A stretch of 64,000 bases of DNA from Pleurodeles waltl (Eukaryota > Chordata > Amphibia > Caudata > Salamandridae). Location of the stretch: positions 1,055,663,554 to 1,055,727,553 of the forward strand of contig NC_090443.1 in NCBI RefSeq assembly GCF_031143425.1, given 5' to 3'. Below, one piece after another: positions 54,261 to 64,000 of the stretch (position 1 is its first letter; each line of letters opens with the position of its first letter). Position numbers and translations under genes: made by a program. The notes under the pieces are model-generated. The model searched no databases, was not told the DNA's origin, and saw nothing but the letters and a program-made list of their open reading frames with translations.

Positions 54261-54950
54261 GCCTTAGGAGGTACATGAGACTGTGAGAGTGGGAGGAGGG
54301 CTCCTGAGTCAGGGTCCTGGAGATTGAATAGGGGTCAGCGGAGAGAGGCTGAGCCTGGCTCGAGAAGAGCGAGACAAGCGTGAAGGATAGAGAACGTGGA
54401 CGAAGGAAGTCTGAGTTGGGATTATGGGGAGAGACCGAGCAGTGATCCAGGAGAAAGACTGAAGAGTGACAAAGGAACAGTGACTTGCGACTGATGGGGA
54501 CTTTAGATCAACAGAAGTACCAAGTGTCCAAATGATAGCCTGGGAGGGATACTGAGTGAGGGCTGAAGGCAGATTGAGTATGGTGTAGAGGCTGTAAAGC
54601 AGAGAGAGAGAGCGAGTGAGGTTGATGCCGAACTACTGGAGACCATTATGTGGAAGAGTACAAACCAGGGAGGGTACACAATGAAAAGAAGAGGATTGGG
54701 AGATGTTTGGGTACAGAAAAGTATGGAAGCAAGACAAGGGGAGAGATGGATAGAGGGGTGGTAAATGCGCTATAAACAAATCTTAGAGCATTGAATGAGA
54801 CGGATGGGTTTTGGAGATGAACTGCGGAGAGCGGCTTATCCTCGGTTGACCACAGGGCTGCTGGACACCCTCTTGAGGTAGACTGCACTATCGGCTAGAG
54901 TCAGAAACGTACTCAAGAACACTCTGCACACTCGAAGCAGAACCGGACCC
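54261..54950. other. Purine-rich downstream sequence
   Basis: Strongly purine-skewed (+ strand) sequence with recurring GAGACTGA/GAGAGGCTGA-like words and (GA)n at about 54601-54612. No gene seen. Confidence 0.5.
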
Positions 54951-54984
54951 AGGCGGATATCAAAAGGATACACTTACAGGCTGT

Positions 54985-55735
54985 TCTAGGCGCTCTCACG
55001 CTAGAGCCGCACAGGTCGAAGGCTGCTTCTAGGTGCTCCCATGCTAGAGCCGCACAGGTCTGCAGACTGCTTCTAGGCGCTTCCACGCTAGAGCCGCACA
55101 GGTCTGCAGACTGCTTCTAGGCGCTCCCACGCTAGAGCCGCACAGGTCTGCAGACTGCTTCTAGGCGCTCCCACGCTAGAGCCGCACAGGTCTGCAGACT
55201 GCTTCTAGGCGCTCCCATGCTAGAGCCGCACAGGTCTGCAGACTGCTTCTAGGCGCTCCCATGCTAGAGCCGCACAGGTCTGCAGACTGCTTCTTGGTGC
55301 TCCGATGCTAGAGCCGCACAGGTCAGCAGACTGCTTCTCTAGGCGCTCCGATGCTAGAGCCGCACAGGTCTGCAGACTGCTTCTCTAGGTGCTCTGATGC
55401 TAGAGCCTCACAGGTCTGCAGACTGCTCCAAATCGCTCCCACGCTAGAGCCGCACAGGTCTGCAGACTGCTTCTAGGCGCTCCCACGCTAGAGTCGCACA
55501 GGTCTGCAGACTGCTTCTAGGCGCTCCCACGCTAGAGTCGCACAGGTCTGCAGACTGCTTCTAGGCGCTCCCACGCTAGAGCCGCACAGGTCTGCAGACT
55601 GCTTCTAGGCGCTCCCACGCTAGAGCCGCACAGGTCTGCAGACTGCTTCTAGGCGCTCCCATGCTAGAGCCGCACAGGTCTGTAGACTGCTTCTAGGCGC
55701 TTCCACGCTAGAGCCGCACAGTTCTACAGTCAGTG
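54985..55735. repeat. Minisatellite, 44-bp unit
   Basis: About 17 copies of GCTTCTAGGCGCTCCCACGC then TAGAGCCGCACAGGTCTGCAGACT. Most are exact 44-mers with C/T at the ACGC/ATGC site. Two units in the middle are 46 bp with an extra CT (CTTCTCTAGG). It lies downstream of FTSJ3. Confidence 0.96.
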
Positions 55736-57239
55736 ACCGGTTCGGACAAGTGAAGCTCAGTACCTTGGCACTGAAGCGGGTGAATCTGTCTTCAGCACTG
55801 TTCAAGACCCGTCCAAGTTATGTGCGGAACTGGACTAATGCTTGTGTACGCAGTCAGGTGTCTAAGGTCTGTGTGTTGTCTTCTGGATGCTGGATGTTGA
55901 CTGGTTGGTCTTTAAATCTAGGCATGACTGAGGCAGGTTGTACTGTGCCCGCGGAGGGCGGGAAGGCGGGGTGCCTGCAAGTCAACACAAGAAAGGGCAG
56001 TAATGCTTCTCACCTCCTGCTGAGGTCAGTGGCACCACAGATGCTTGTGCCACGTCAGGATGGACTTACCAAACTCATTCCTCATGCACCCTCTTGTTCT
56101 TTCTGCAGGCTGGCACTGCTCCAGGTTTTGTCTGGTACTTTGGGTACAGGGTGGTGGTTATTGGCCCTACATTGATGTGGATGTGAATCCATTGAGTTAA
56201 ACAGTGCAAGCTCTTAAAACGTATTCGACTACGTGTGCAGATCCACCTGTAAGTTCGAGGCGTGGACACACCTTTTCACTGTGGCCAAACTTAGTGAAGT
56301 TTGATGACGTGTTTAGTAGGATTTTAATAGCACAGTGTTAAGTGCACAAGCTATACTTGTGTGTCAGAGTGAGCACTGCTCCCATCTCATACAGTGTGCA
56401 GTAGACTCAAATGTTGGTTGAGTTGTTTTTGCAGGACAGTGTTAGGACATATGTACTCCGCATGGCCTGGAAAAGCTGGGCCATCTGCCCTGTGTTTCTG
56501 AATGACCCGTATTTTCTTTTCTCCAGTGAACACAACAATCGTGCAGGTCCCCTGAAGGTGCCCCATATGGTTCTTTTCTGGTCATCATCAGAGCTGTGGT
56601 CTGCAGTGTACCCCCAATGAGTGACGATGCTGCTACTCTCCTCACCCTAACTTGTGTAGTGACTGCTGATGTTAGTGCGCGCATCATATCCCGTATCACT
56701 TTTACCTCTGTGAAGAGCATTCCTACTGGCCATTATCAGATAGACACTTCCCATCTCCCTAACTCGATCCTGTCTGTCGTCATGTGTGTAACATGTATGG
56801 ATGATTTCCATGAGTCAGTGGTAGAGCCCTTTTGAACCCTGTCATCACACTGCACAAGCTGGTGACCAGTGTGGACATGCCCGACTGCACGTACTCCTTC
56901 CTGGGTCCCACTTCCTATCAAACATTCGACCAGGTGAATGCGAGGTAGTGACGGTCTCCCAGATTCCTCTATCGCGAGTACTGGCACCACCGTTCGTTCC
57001 TTCGCTTCCCGCCTTTCCTCTCTTCTTGCTGGTCCGTCTGGGATGCAACTGAGAGACCATTTAACCAGTCCGGGCTGCTCTAACTTGTGACCGGGAAAAG
57101 GTGGAAAAGACCTGGAAGCAGCACTGGTGTGGATTTTGTAGCTATGAAAAAGGGAAGACTCTGGCTACCTCCTTTGTACACCAGAGAAGGGTAAAGACTG
57201 GCCCTCTGGAGGAGCTGACCTCCTAGGTATCCTCCAACC
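55736..57239. other. Downstream sequence, nothing recognised
   Basis: Several short open frames on both strands, none with a recognisable domain or splice-supported continuation. Confidence 0.4.
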
Positions 57240-58050
57240 AACCCCAGACGTTTCTCTTCTGATGGATACTTCTAACCGCAGATTCCTCACCTTTTGAACC
57301 TGTAACAGTATCACTGTGCACCGGTCGGTGGCGTCCTGCAGCTCTGGATCAACCTCATTCTGCTCTGGGAGGGATGTGTGAGCTGCATGTGAGCACCACC
57401 TGTGCACTCTGGCGTCCGCGCCTTTCTTTTCACTTCACCAGTTGTGGATCTGGAGCTGCAACTTGTAGACACCAGATTTGTCTGTGGTGCTTGGGCTTGT
57501 AACACAACTCCATGCAAGTAGGAACTGCGCCTTGATGAATTAGAATGTCATTCAGCACTGTGAGGCGAAGCTGTGAGCCACCAAGTAACTCCAGACTCCA
57601 GCCGTGACCGGTCATCGTCAAAGGTTCCGTTCCAGTCTTTGTCGCAGTATGTCAGACGAAGCACAAGGAGTCCAACTGGGGCTCTGCCCCTTCCTGCCAC
57701 TCTCGAACTCCTGATAGGGCCTCTGTCTCACTCCCAGACTCCTCTCTCCTTCAGAGCTGATTCCGACTCTCATCCTGGGGCAGCCTTTATTTCTGGGTTC
57801 CCCGTCGAAGCCTCAGCAAATCCACGACTTCATGAAGCGATGCTGCATCTCTTTGGCATGCTACTGACTTCTTCTGGTGCACCTCTAAGCCCCAAAGAAA
57901 AGGGAGGACATCCATTTGGAGCTACGCTGGTGGGTCTGTCCTCAGTGCCGGCTGACACCTCTAGATCTGTTACAGGCCCTGCCTGGCTTCAGTGCGAACC
58001 TCTGTCTTAGCGCTGCAACCCACGCCGCATTCTGGAGCATTGACACCGAG
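57240..58050. mobile_element. Possible decayed DIRS-like end
   Basis: CTGATGGATACTTCTAACCG then CAGATTCCTCACC has the form of terminal repeats of amphibian DIRS-type elements, followed by a Ser/Pro-rich degenerate frame. No partner end or RT found, so this is weak. Confidence 0.3.
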
Positions 58051-58299
58051 GCTAACACTGGCCAATGAAGCTCAGTCTGGCTCTGGTGGGAGCATGACTG
58101 CATCCTAACCCTGCTGGGGGCAACCTTCCGACACCCCGTTGGGCTCTGATATATTGACCTTTGCTCAAGGAAGGACCCATATCATCCTCAGTCTTTCTGG
58201 CATGTGCTTCATGATCACACTCATTGCCTTGCTTCTCTTTGGTCAGCATGTGCTGGCTTCATTTCCTCTATGTGTTAGTCCCTCCCCTGGAGCATGGTT

Positions 58300-58740
58300 G
58301 AAGAACTGCTTTTTGCCCAGTTTGTGTTCTTCCACTTTTGCTTTTGGAGGTTCTTTTTTCTGTACTTGCACATGCCTCTCTTGCAATGCTTGCTCTGTCA
58401 CTCCTGTCCGCTTCCCATTTTGTTGCATGTCTCCCCTCCCCCCCTTTCTTGTTTGCCCTGGTCCCTAATGCCTCTCACACATCCCCCGCCTAGTTGCATT
58501 CCCTTGTCCCTCCCCCCCACCCCTTTCTTGCCTCCTCTGGTCTCTAGTCCCTTCCACCCATCCCCCGCTTTGTTGCTTGCCCTGGTTCCTCCTGCCTCCC
58601 TCCCACTTTGTTGCTTGCCTCATCCCCATCGCACCCTCTTGCGTTGCTTGCCCTGGTTCCGTGCCCCTCCCCATACCTCTTACCATGCTGTTAATTGCTG
58701 CTTCCCCCCCTCCCATGTTGTTGCTTACACCCTCTCCGGT
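58300..58740. repeat. Pyrimidine-rich degenerate tandem repeat
   Basis: Recurrent TTGTTGCTTGCCCTGGTTCC-like units separated by CCTCCC-rich spacers (e.g. about 58425-58470, 58565-58605, 58625-58665). The long - strand Gly/Arg-rich frame here is a by-product of composition. Confidence 0.6.
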
Positions 58741-60139
58741 CAGAAATAAACCTCTTGTTGTCCATCCTGGTACCTTCCCTAAAAGCCCTGCATCAGTGTT
58801 CCTTGTGCAGGCCCAAAACCTTGCAGGGTAAGATCCTCGCAAGTAACTGAATAAAGGCGTTTCACAGGTGACCCAAATGCAACACTGTCAGATAACCAAT
58901 GGTGCCAGTGTGAGGGGAGAGCAGACAACGAGAGCCGGGCAGTTAGTCCACTTAAAAATAAGCATTGGCAAACCCACTAGCTCGGACCTTGGCCAACCTG
59001 CAATGTGTTCTGTATTTATTTTGCCAGCATGTACAATCAAAATTGTTTTTTTATGTTTAGTAAAAAAATTAAAAAAAATTGCTGATGGGGAGGTTCTGGA
59101 TATTCACAAAAACATTCTGAGCCCAATGGAAAAAAAACAGGCATATACCATGTAAATAAGAATTTTGAAAGTTAAAAAAAAAAAAAAAAAAAGTAAAGAT
59201 GTCTGTCAGGGGCCCTTTCATAATAAAAAAAAAAAATAGAAACCAAAGGAGCGTTTGGCCCTCTGGCCCTAGTACCGAAGTGCATTCCTTTATACGCAGC
59301 AGGGCACAGTGATCAGGATAAATGCTGTCACTCACAGTGCAAGAGAGCCAAGGACTGATGTAGGCTGACCCACTGCCTCGTGCTGGTGTAAAATACGACG
59401 GACGGGTGGTCTGGAATGGACATGGACAGTTGGAATCAAGAGGGTCAGGCCAAAGCTCCTCTGTATGGACATTTAAGATATATATTTTCTGTTAAATGAG
59501 GTTGTGAGACTTCTTGGTTTTGTGTACATCCTCTGGATGGAGATAAACTTTGACTCATTCAGGGAAGCCAGGTAGGGAACCAGAGGTTTTTGTTGCACCA
59601 TTTCTGCAAAGCAAAGAATGAGAATGCCCAGTTTGAGGCCGCACGCAACACTGGTGCCCAAGCTGTCTCCTGGTACATTTACTATCACAATGTAGCTTAA
59701 AAGCGCAGTGAGATGAAGTGATTTACAGAGGATCACACATTTGAGTCACCAATTAATCAGGATCACAATCCAGGTCTGTTCTATCCAGTAGAAATTAAAA
59801 ATGAATTTAACATTTTTCTGGAGCGCAGTGACCCGGATTGGTGCATCTTACATTATCTCATAAAATACTTGAATCGTTCAATTCAGTGTGAAGCTGTAAA
59901 CCTGCTTTTGTTACAGATCTCAAGTTTGAGAAACTTAAATCAGAAAACGCTTAGTTCTCCTCAGTTCCACCCTTCTGATTTCAAACTGGGTTGTTCATGT
60001 TCTTTGTGTGGGACAAGCTTGCGCTGCTGCTCTGCGGGTTGTACTTTCCTGCATGTGGAAGAAACTGAGTCTGCTGCTAACTTTACTGTACATGTCCTGT
60101 TGGTGAGTGAAGCATGACCTGATGTTTTACATATAATAC
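58741..60139. other. Downstream sequence with poly(A) runs and a possible MIR/L2-like SINE end
   Basis: Poly(A) runs at about 59174-59192 and 59225-59236 suggest old retroposed 3' ends. 59690-59800 (GTGATTTACAGAGGATCACA ... ATCACAATCCAGGTCTG) resembles the 3' half of MIR/L2-related SINEs. No gene seen. Confidence 0.35.
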
Positions 60140-61240
60140 CTGTTGTGGGTGTCAGGGAATCCTGTTCTGTCTGTAAGGGAACGTAGCACTGATGATGCCT
60201 GGTCTGCACCAGTCCTGTTTGTGAGTGAAGCTTGCACTGACTGCACGTGCAGTAACTTCCCTCCTTCCATCTGGTTGTACCTCTTCTATCTGTTAGTAAA
60301 GCCTCCACTGCTCTTGTCTGGGCTCTACGTGTTATCTGTGAGGGAAGCTTGCACTGCTGAGGTCTGTGAGTGAAGCTTGCACTGCTGCTGTCTGGGGTTT
60401 ACCTATTCTACCTCTGAGTGAAGCCCGCACTGCCGTTGTCTGAGTTGTACCTGTTAGGTCTACGAGTGAAGCTTGCGCTGCTGCTATCTGGACTCTACGT
60501 GTTCTGTCTGTGAGTGAAGCTTGCGCTGCTGCTATCTGGACTCTACGTGTTCTGTCTGTGAGTGAAGCCTGCACTGCTGCCATCTGGCTGTACCGCTTCT
60601 ATCTGTTAGTAAAGCCTCCACTGCTCTTGACTGGGCTCAACATGTTATCTGTGAGGGAAGCTTGCACTGCTGCTGTCTGGGCTGTACCTGTTCTGTCTGT
60701 GAGGGAAGCTTGCTCTGCTGAGGTCTGAGAGTGAAGCTCGCACTGCGGGCTTTTCTCTCTGTGAGGGAAGCTTCCACTGCTGCCATCTGGGCTGCACATA
60801 TTCAATGTGTGAGTTAGGCGTTTACTGCTGCTGTCTGGGCTGTAGTTGTTCTGTCTGTGAGTGAAGGTTGCACTGCTCTCTTCTGGGTGGTACATATTTA
60901 GTTTGAGAGTGAAGCTTGCACTGCTGTCTTCTGGGCAGTACCTGTTCTGTCTGTGAGGGAAGCTTGCACTGCTGCTGTCTGGGCTGTACCTGTTCTGTCC
61001 GTGAGGGAAACGTGCGCTGCTGCTGTCTGGGCTGTACATGTTCTGTCTATGAGTGGAGCTTGCACTGCTGCTGTCTGGGCTGTACCTGTTCTGTCCGTGA
61101 GTGAAACGTGCGCTGCTGCTGTCTGGGCTGTACATGTTCTGTCTGAGTGAAGCTTGCACGGCTGCTGTCCTGGTATACCTGTTTTGTCTGTGGGGGAAGC
61201 TTGCACTGCTGTCTTCTGGGCTGTAACTGTTCTGTCTACA
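60140..61240. repeat. Minisatellite, 48-bp unit with local 96-bp alternation
   Basis: About 22 diverged copies of GTGAGGGAAGCTTGCACTGC then TGCTGTCTGGGCTGTACCTGTTCTGTCT. Spacing is 48 bp (e.g. 60953 to 61001), so frames are preserved and both strands show 16-residue repeats. At about 60953-61140 AAGCTTGCACTG and AAACGTGCGCTG copies alternate, a 96-bp dimer. Confidence 0.92.
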
Positions 61241-61379
61241 AGACCCCCTGACCTGCTTCGGGCCAGGAGTACACTTTGACTCCACCAGCCTGCCTCCGTG
61301 CCCCTGACCCTGCCGTTACTGCCACAGAAGAAGTTCGAGGCCCTCTACCACCCGCAGGTACCCGCCTGCGCCTCATCCC

Positions 61380-64000
61380 TGGTGCCTAGTGGTAGGCGTG
61401 TTTGGTATTTCGTCCTGCAGATTGTATTTCGTTTTCTGTGTTTAATTTTCGTTTTTAGATTATTTTTTTTTTACCTTGACTGTGCCCTTTTTGTGCCCTG
61501 CTTTGTTTTCGCGCTCCAATTGTGCCCATTTTCTTTTCCGGCTCTCGCCGGTTCCTGTAAATCCCAGCCGCTGTGTCAACTGCGGTCCCACCCCCCTCGC
61601 GCCCCCATTCGACATTCCCTCCCACCTCCCCTTCTTAATGGCGGCCGCTGGCACGGCAGAGGCAAGCCCGTCTGCGCCTGGACCATGCTCCTCCGCCCCC
61701 CCCCCGAAGCAGCACTACTCCTCCACAGAACTCCTTGCTCTCAACCCAGGCCCGCATCCCGCTTGCGTCTAGGCCAACCCCCAAAACACACACACGGACC
61801 TTTCTCATGCCACTCATGCCATTTCTCCTGCACTCACACCAACACCAGCAAGCACCGCAACAACACCAAATCCCGCAAACACCTCAACTGCATCCTCCAT
61901 AACACCCGCTCCGTCCACAAGCACGCCATCGAATTTTGGGACCTGCTCACCACAAACTCCCCTGACATCGCCTTCCTCACTGAAATATAGATGAACTCCT
62001 CATCAGAACCCTACATCGCCATAGCCATCCCAGAGGGTTACAAAATCACCTGTAGATACCGCACCAACAAACCAGGAGGAGGTATCGCCATAATACACAA
62101 AGTCTCCACCAACACCAACGACACCCTAGACAACGCTGAACACCTACACTTTCAAATACACATCAACGCTAACACCACCCTTAGAACAACCCTCATCTAC
62201 AGATCACCAGGACCCCGCCCCCCCATTCTGTGACACCATCGCCGATACCATCAGCTCCCACGCCCTCACCTCCACAGACTGCATACTCCTTGGTGACCTC
62301 AACTTTCACCTAGAAAGCACCCACGACTGCAACACCGCAGCCCTGCTGGACAAACCTCGCCTCGAGCAACTGGTCACCTTACCCACCCACTGAGCGGGAC
62401 ACACGCTAGATGCCATCTTCACCTCCAGCAACCACATCGCCTTCACTCACACCACCGAACTCCACTGGACTGACCACCACTACGTCCACTTCTCCTTCAT
62501 GAAACCCACCACCAACAACTCACCACACCCTACCGCAAGTGGAACAAGATCTCCAACGAACACCTGATCTCCAACCTCTCACAAACTCCACCGCCCATCA
62601 CCAACGAACCCAACACCGCTGCCCACAACCTCACACGATGGCTAGAAACCTGCGCAGACTCCCTCGCCCCATTGAAAACAAAGAACACCCGCACCACCGA
62701 GACCGCCCCCTGGTTCACCACAGAACTTCAATCTTCCAAACGAGAATGCCGAAAAATTGAGAAAGCCTGGTGCCAAGAACCTTCAATGAGCAACTTCTCC
62801 ACCCTCAAAACAGCCATGCGCAAATACCACCAACTCATCCGGACCACCAAACGGTCCTTCTACAAAGAACGCATAGACAACAACACACACAACAGCAAGG
62901 AACTCTTTGCCATCATCAAAGAACTCACCAAACCCAAATCCTGCACCATCGACTCTCCACACTCCCAAGACCTCTGCAACTCCCTCTCCAACTACTTCCA
63001 CCACAAAATCGCAGACATACACAACAGCTTCACATCATCAGCACCCACCACCACCGACACAACCAACACTACAAAACCCTGCCGCACCAGTCGACTGAAC
63101 ACCTGGACCCCCAACATTGACAAAGAAATCAGCAAAACCATGAACTCCATCCACCCAGGCCCCCACCACATTTTCAACAAGGCCAGTCAAATCATCGCTC
63201 CGGGCCGTCATCAACAGTTCCTTCGACACCGCAACCTTCCCAGATATGTGGAAGCACGCCGAAGTCAACGCTCTTCTCAAAAAACCCAAAGCAGACCTGG
63301 AAGACCTCACAAACTACCAACCCATTTCTCTTCTCCCCTTCCCCGCTAAGGTCGCTGCAAAGATAGTTAACGCTCAACTGTCTCACTTCCTAGAAGAAAA
63401 CATACTCAACGCCTCCCAGGCTGGATTCCGCAAGAACCACAGCACTGAGACCACCCTCATCGCCTGCACAGACGACATCAGGACCAGAGTGGACAAGGGC
63501 TAGACCGTCACCCTCATCCTCCTAGACCTCTCTGCAGCTTTTGACACTCTATGCCACCAAATCCTCTGCACACGCCTTTTTGATGCCAGAATTTGCCACA
63601 AGGCCCTGGACTGGCTCACCTCCTTCCTCTCCGAAAGAACCCAAAGAGTTTGCCTCCCTCCTTTCCGATCTTCAGCCACCAAGATCATCTGTGGGGTCCC
63701 CCAAGGATCCTCCCTCAGCCCTACCCTCTTCAACATCTACATGGCTCCTCTCGCCAACATCCTCCGTCCCCATGGCATCACCATCATTTCATACGCTGAC
63801 GACACCAAGCTCATCATCTCCCTCACCAGGAACCCAGCCACTGCCAAGATTAACCTGCACGCTGGACTTCTCGACGTTGCCAAATGGATGACAACAAGCC
63901 ACCTCAAATTGAACTCCGACAAAACAGAGATCATCTTCGGCCCCAACAAGATAGCATGGAATGACTCCTGGTGGCCCACCACCCCCAACACCCACCACCC
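61380..64000 (+). mobile_element. Non-LTR retrotransposon (CR1/L2-like), degenerate, cut by window end
   Basis: Broken frames give an endonuclease-like region (LNCILHNTRSVHKHAIEFWD; PDIAFLTE then a stop at 61988; CILLGDLNFHLE; TDHHYVHFSF), a linker, and RT (ALLKKPKADLEDLTNYQPIS; QAGFRKNHSTETTL; LLDLSAAFDTLCHQ; CGVPQGSSLSPTLFNIYM; ISYADDTKLI). Stops and frame changes at about 61988, 62232, 62390, 62550 and 63503 show it is dead. Order and motifs fit the CR1/L2/Jockey group; the clade needs a tree. The 5' end is uncertain; the 3' end is outside. Confidence 0.85.

Noticed and set aside
58465..58842. 125-codon - strand Gly/Arg-rich ORF
   Set aside because: By-product of a pyrimidine-rich degenerate repeat; no domain or splice support.
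53062..64000. A neighbouring host gene such as DDX42, which I recall lying next to the FTSJ3 3' end in mammals
   Set aside because: I found no helicase motif or other conserved exon on either strand in this stretch; the neighbour may be farther away.

Overview
The window looks like nuclear DNA of a large-genome vertebrate, most likely a salamander. This is an inference from one conserved vertebrate gene whose small, intact exons lie in introns of up to 17 kb packed with long-LTR Ty3/Gypsy elements, DIRS tyrosine-recombinase elements and minisatellites. No bacterial, organellar or viral genome is present.

The only host gene recognised is FTSJ3 (the Spb1-type 60S pre-ribosome maturation factor) on the + strand. 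Thirteen consecutive exons from 75 to 53061 encode its last 596 residues. All junctions are GT-AG, the phases are compatible, there is no internal stop, and a TGA ends the frame at 53059-53061. The N-terminal FtsJ methyltransferase exons and the promoter lie upstream of the window.

Region by region: 176-2202 (intron) has a ~117-bp minisatellite and an LTR fragment. 2595-19792 (intron) has nested LTR remnants, a foldback element at about 6670-7118, and a complete, very young Gypsy element at 7675-18103 on the - strand. That element has 2.68-kb LTRs, a CCTAG target-site duplication and one intact 1592-codon Gag-Pol frame. Its integrase lies upstream of reverse transcriptase, the Gmr1-type order. 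19929-20930 has a long inverted repeat. 21131-24858 has a 41-bp minisatellite. 25289-28401 is mostly an old LTR. 28595-32050 is a large 87-bp satellite with a 173-bp higher-order repeat. 32660-44374 carries a structurally complete but mutated DIRS element (34879-40768) inserted in the gag of an older DIRS element. 44837-52826 is a mosaic of DIRS and LTR remnants with a G-rich tract.

Downstream of FTSJ3 there is a possible 3' UTR with repeated ACTTCCTG motifs, a 44-bp minisatellite, unassigned sequence, a 48-bp minisatellite, and a degenerate non-LTR retrotransposon (CR1/L2-like) running off the right edge. I found no second host gene. The two autonomous-type elements (Gypsy antisense, DIRS sense) are selfish passengers in FTSJ3 introns, and splicing must remove them together with all of the satellite arrays.
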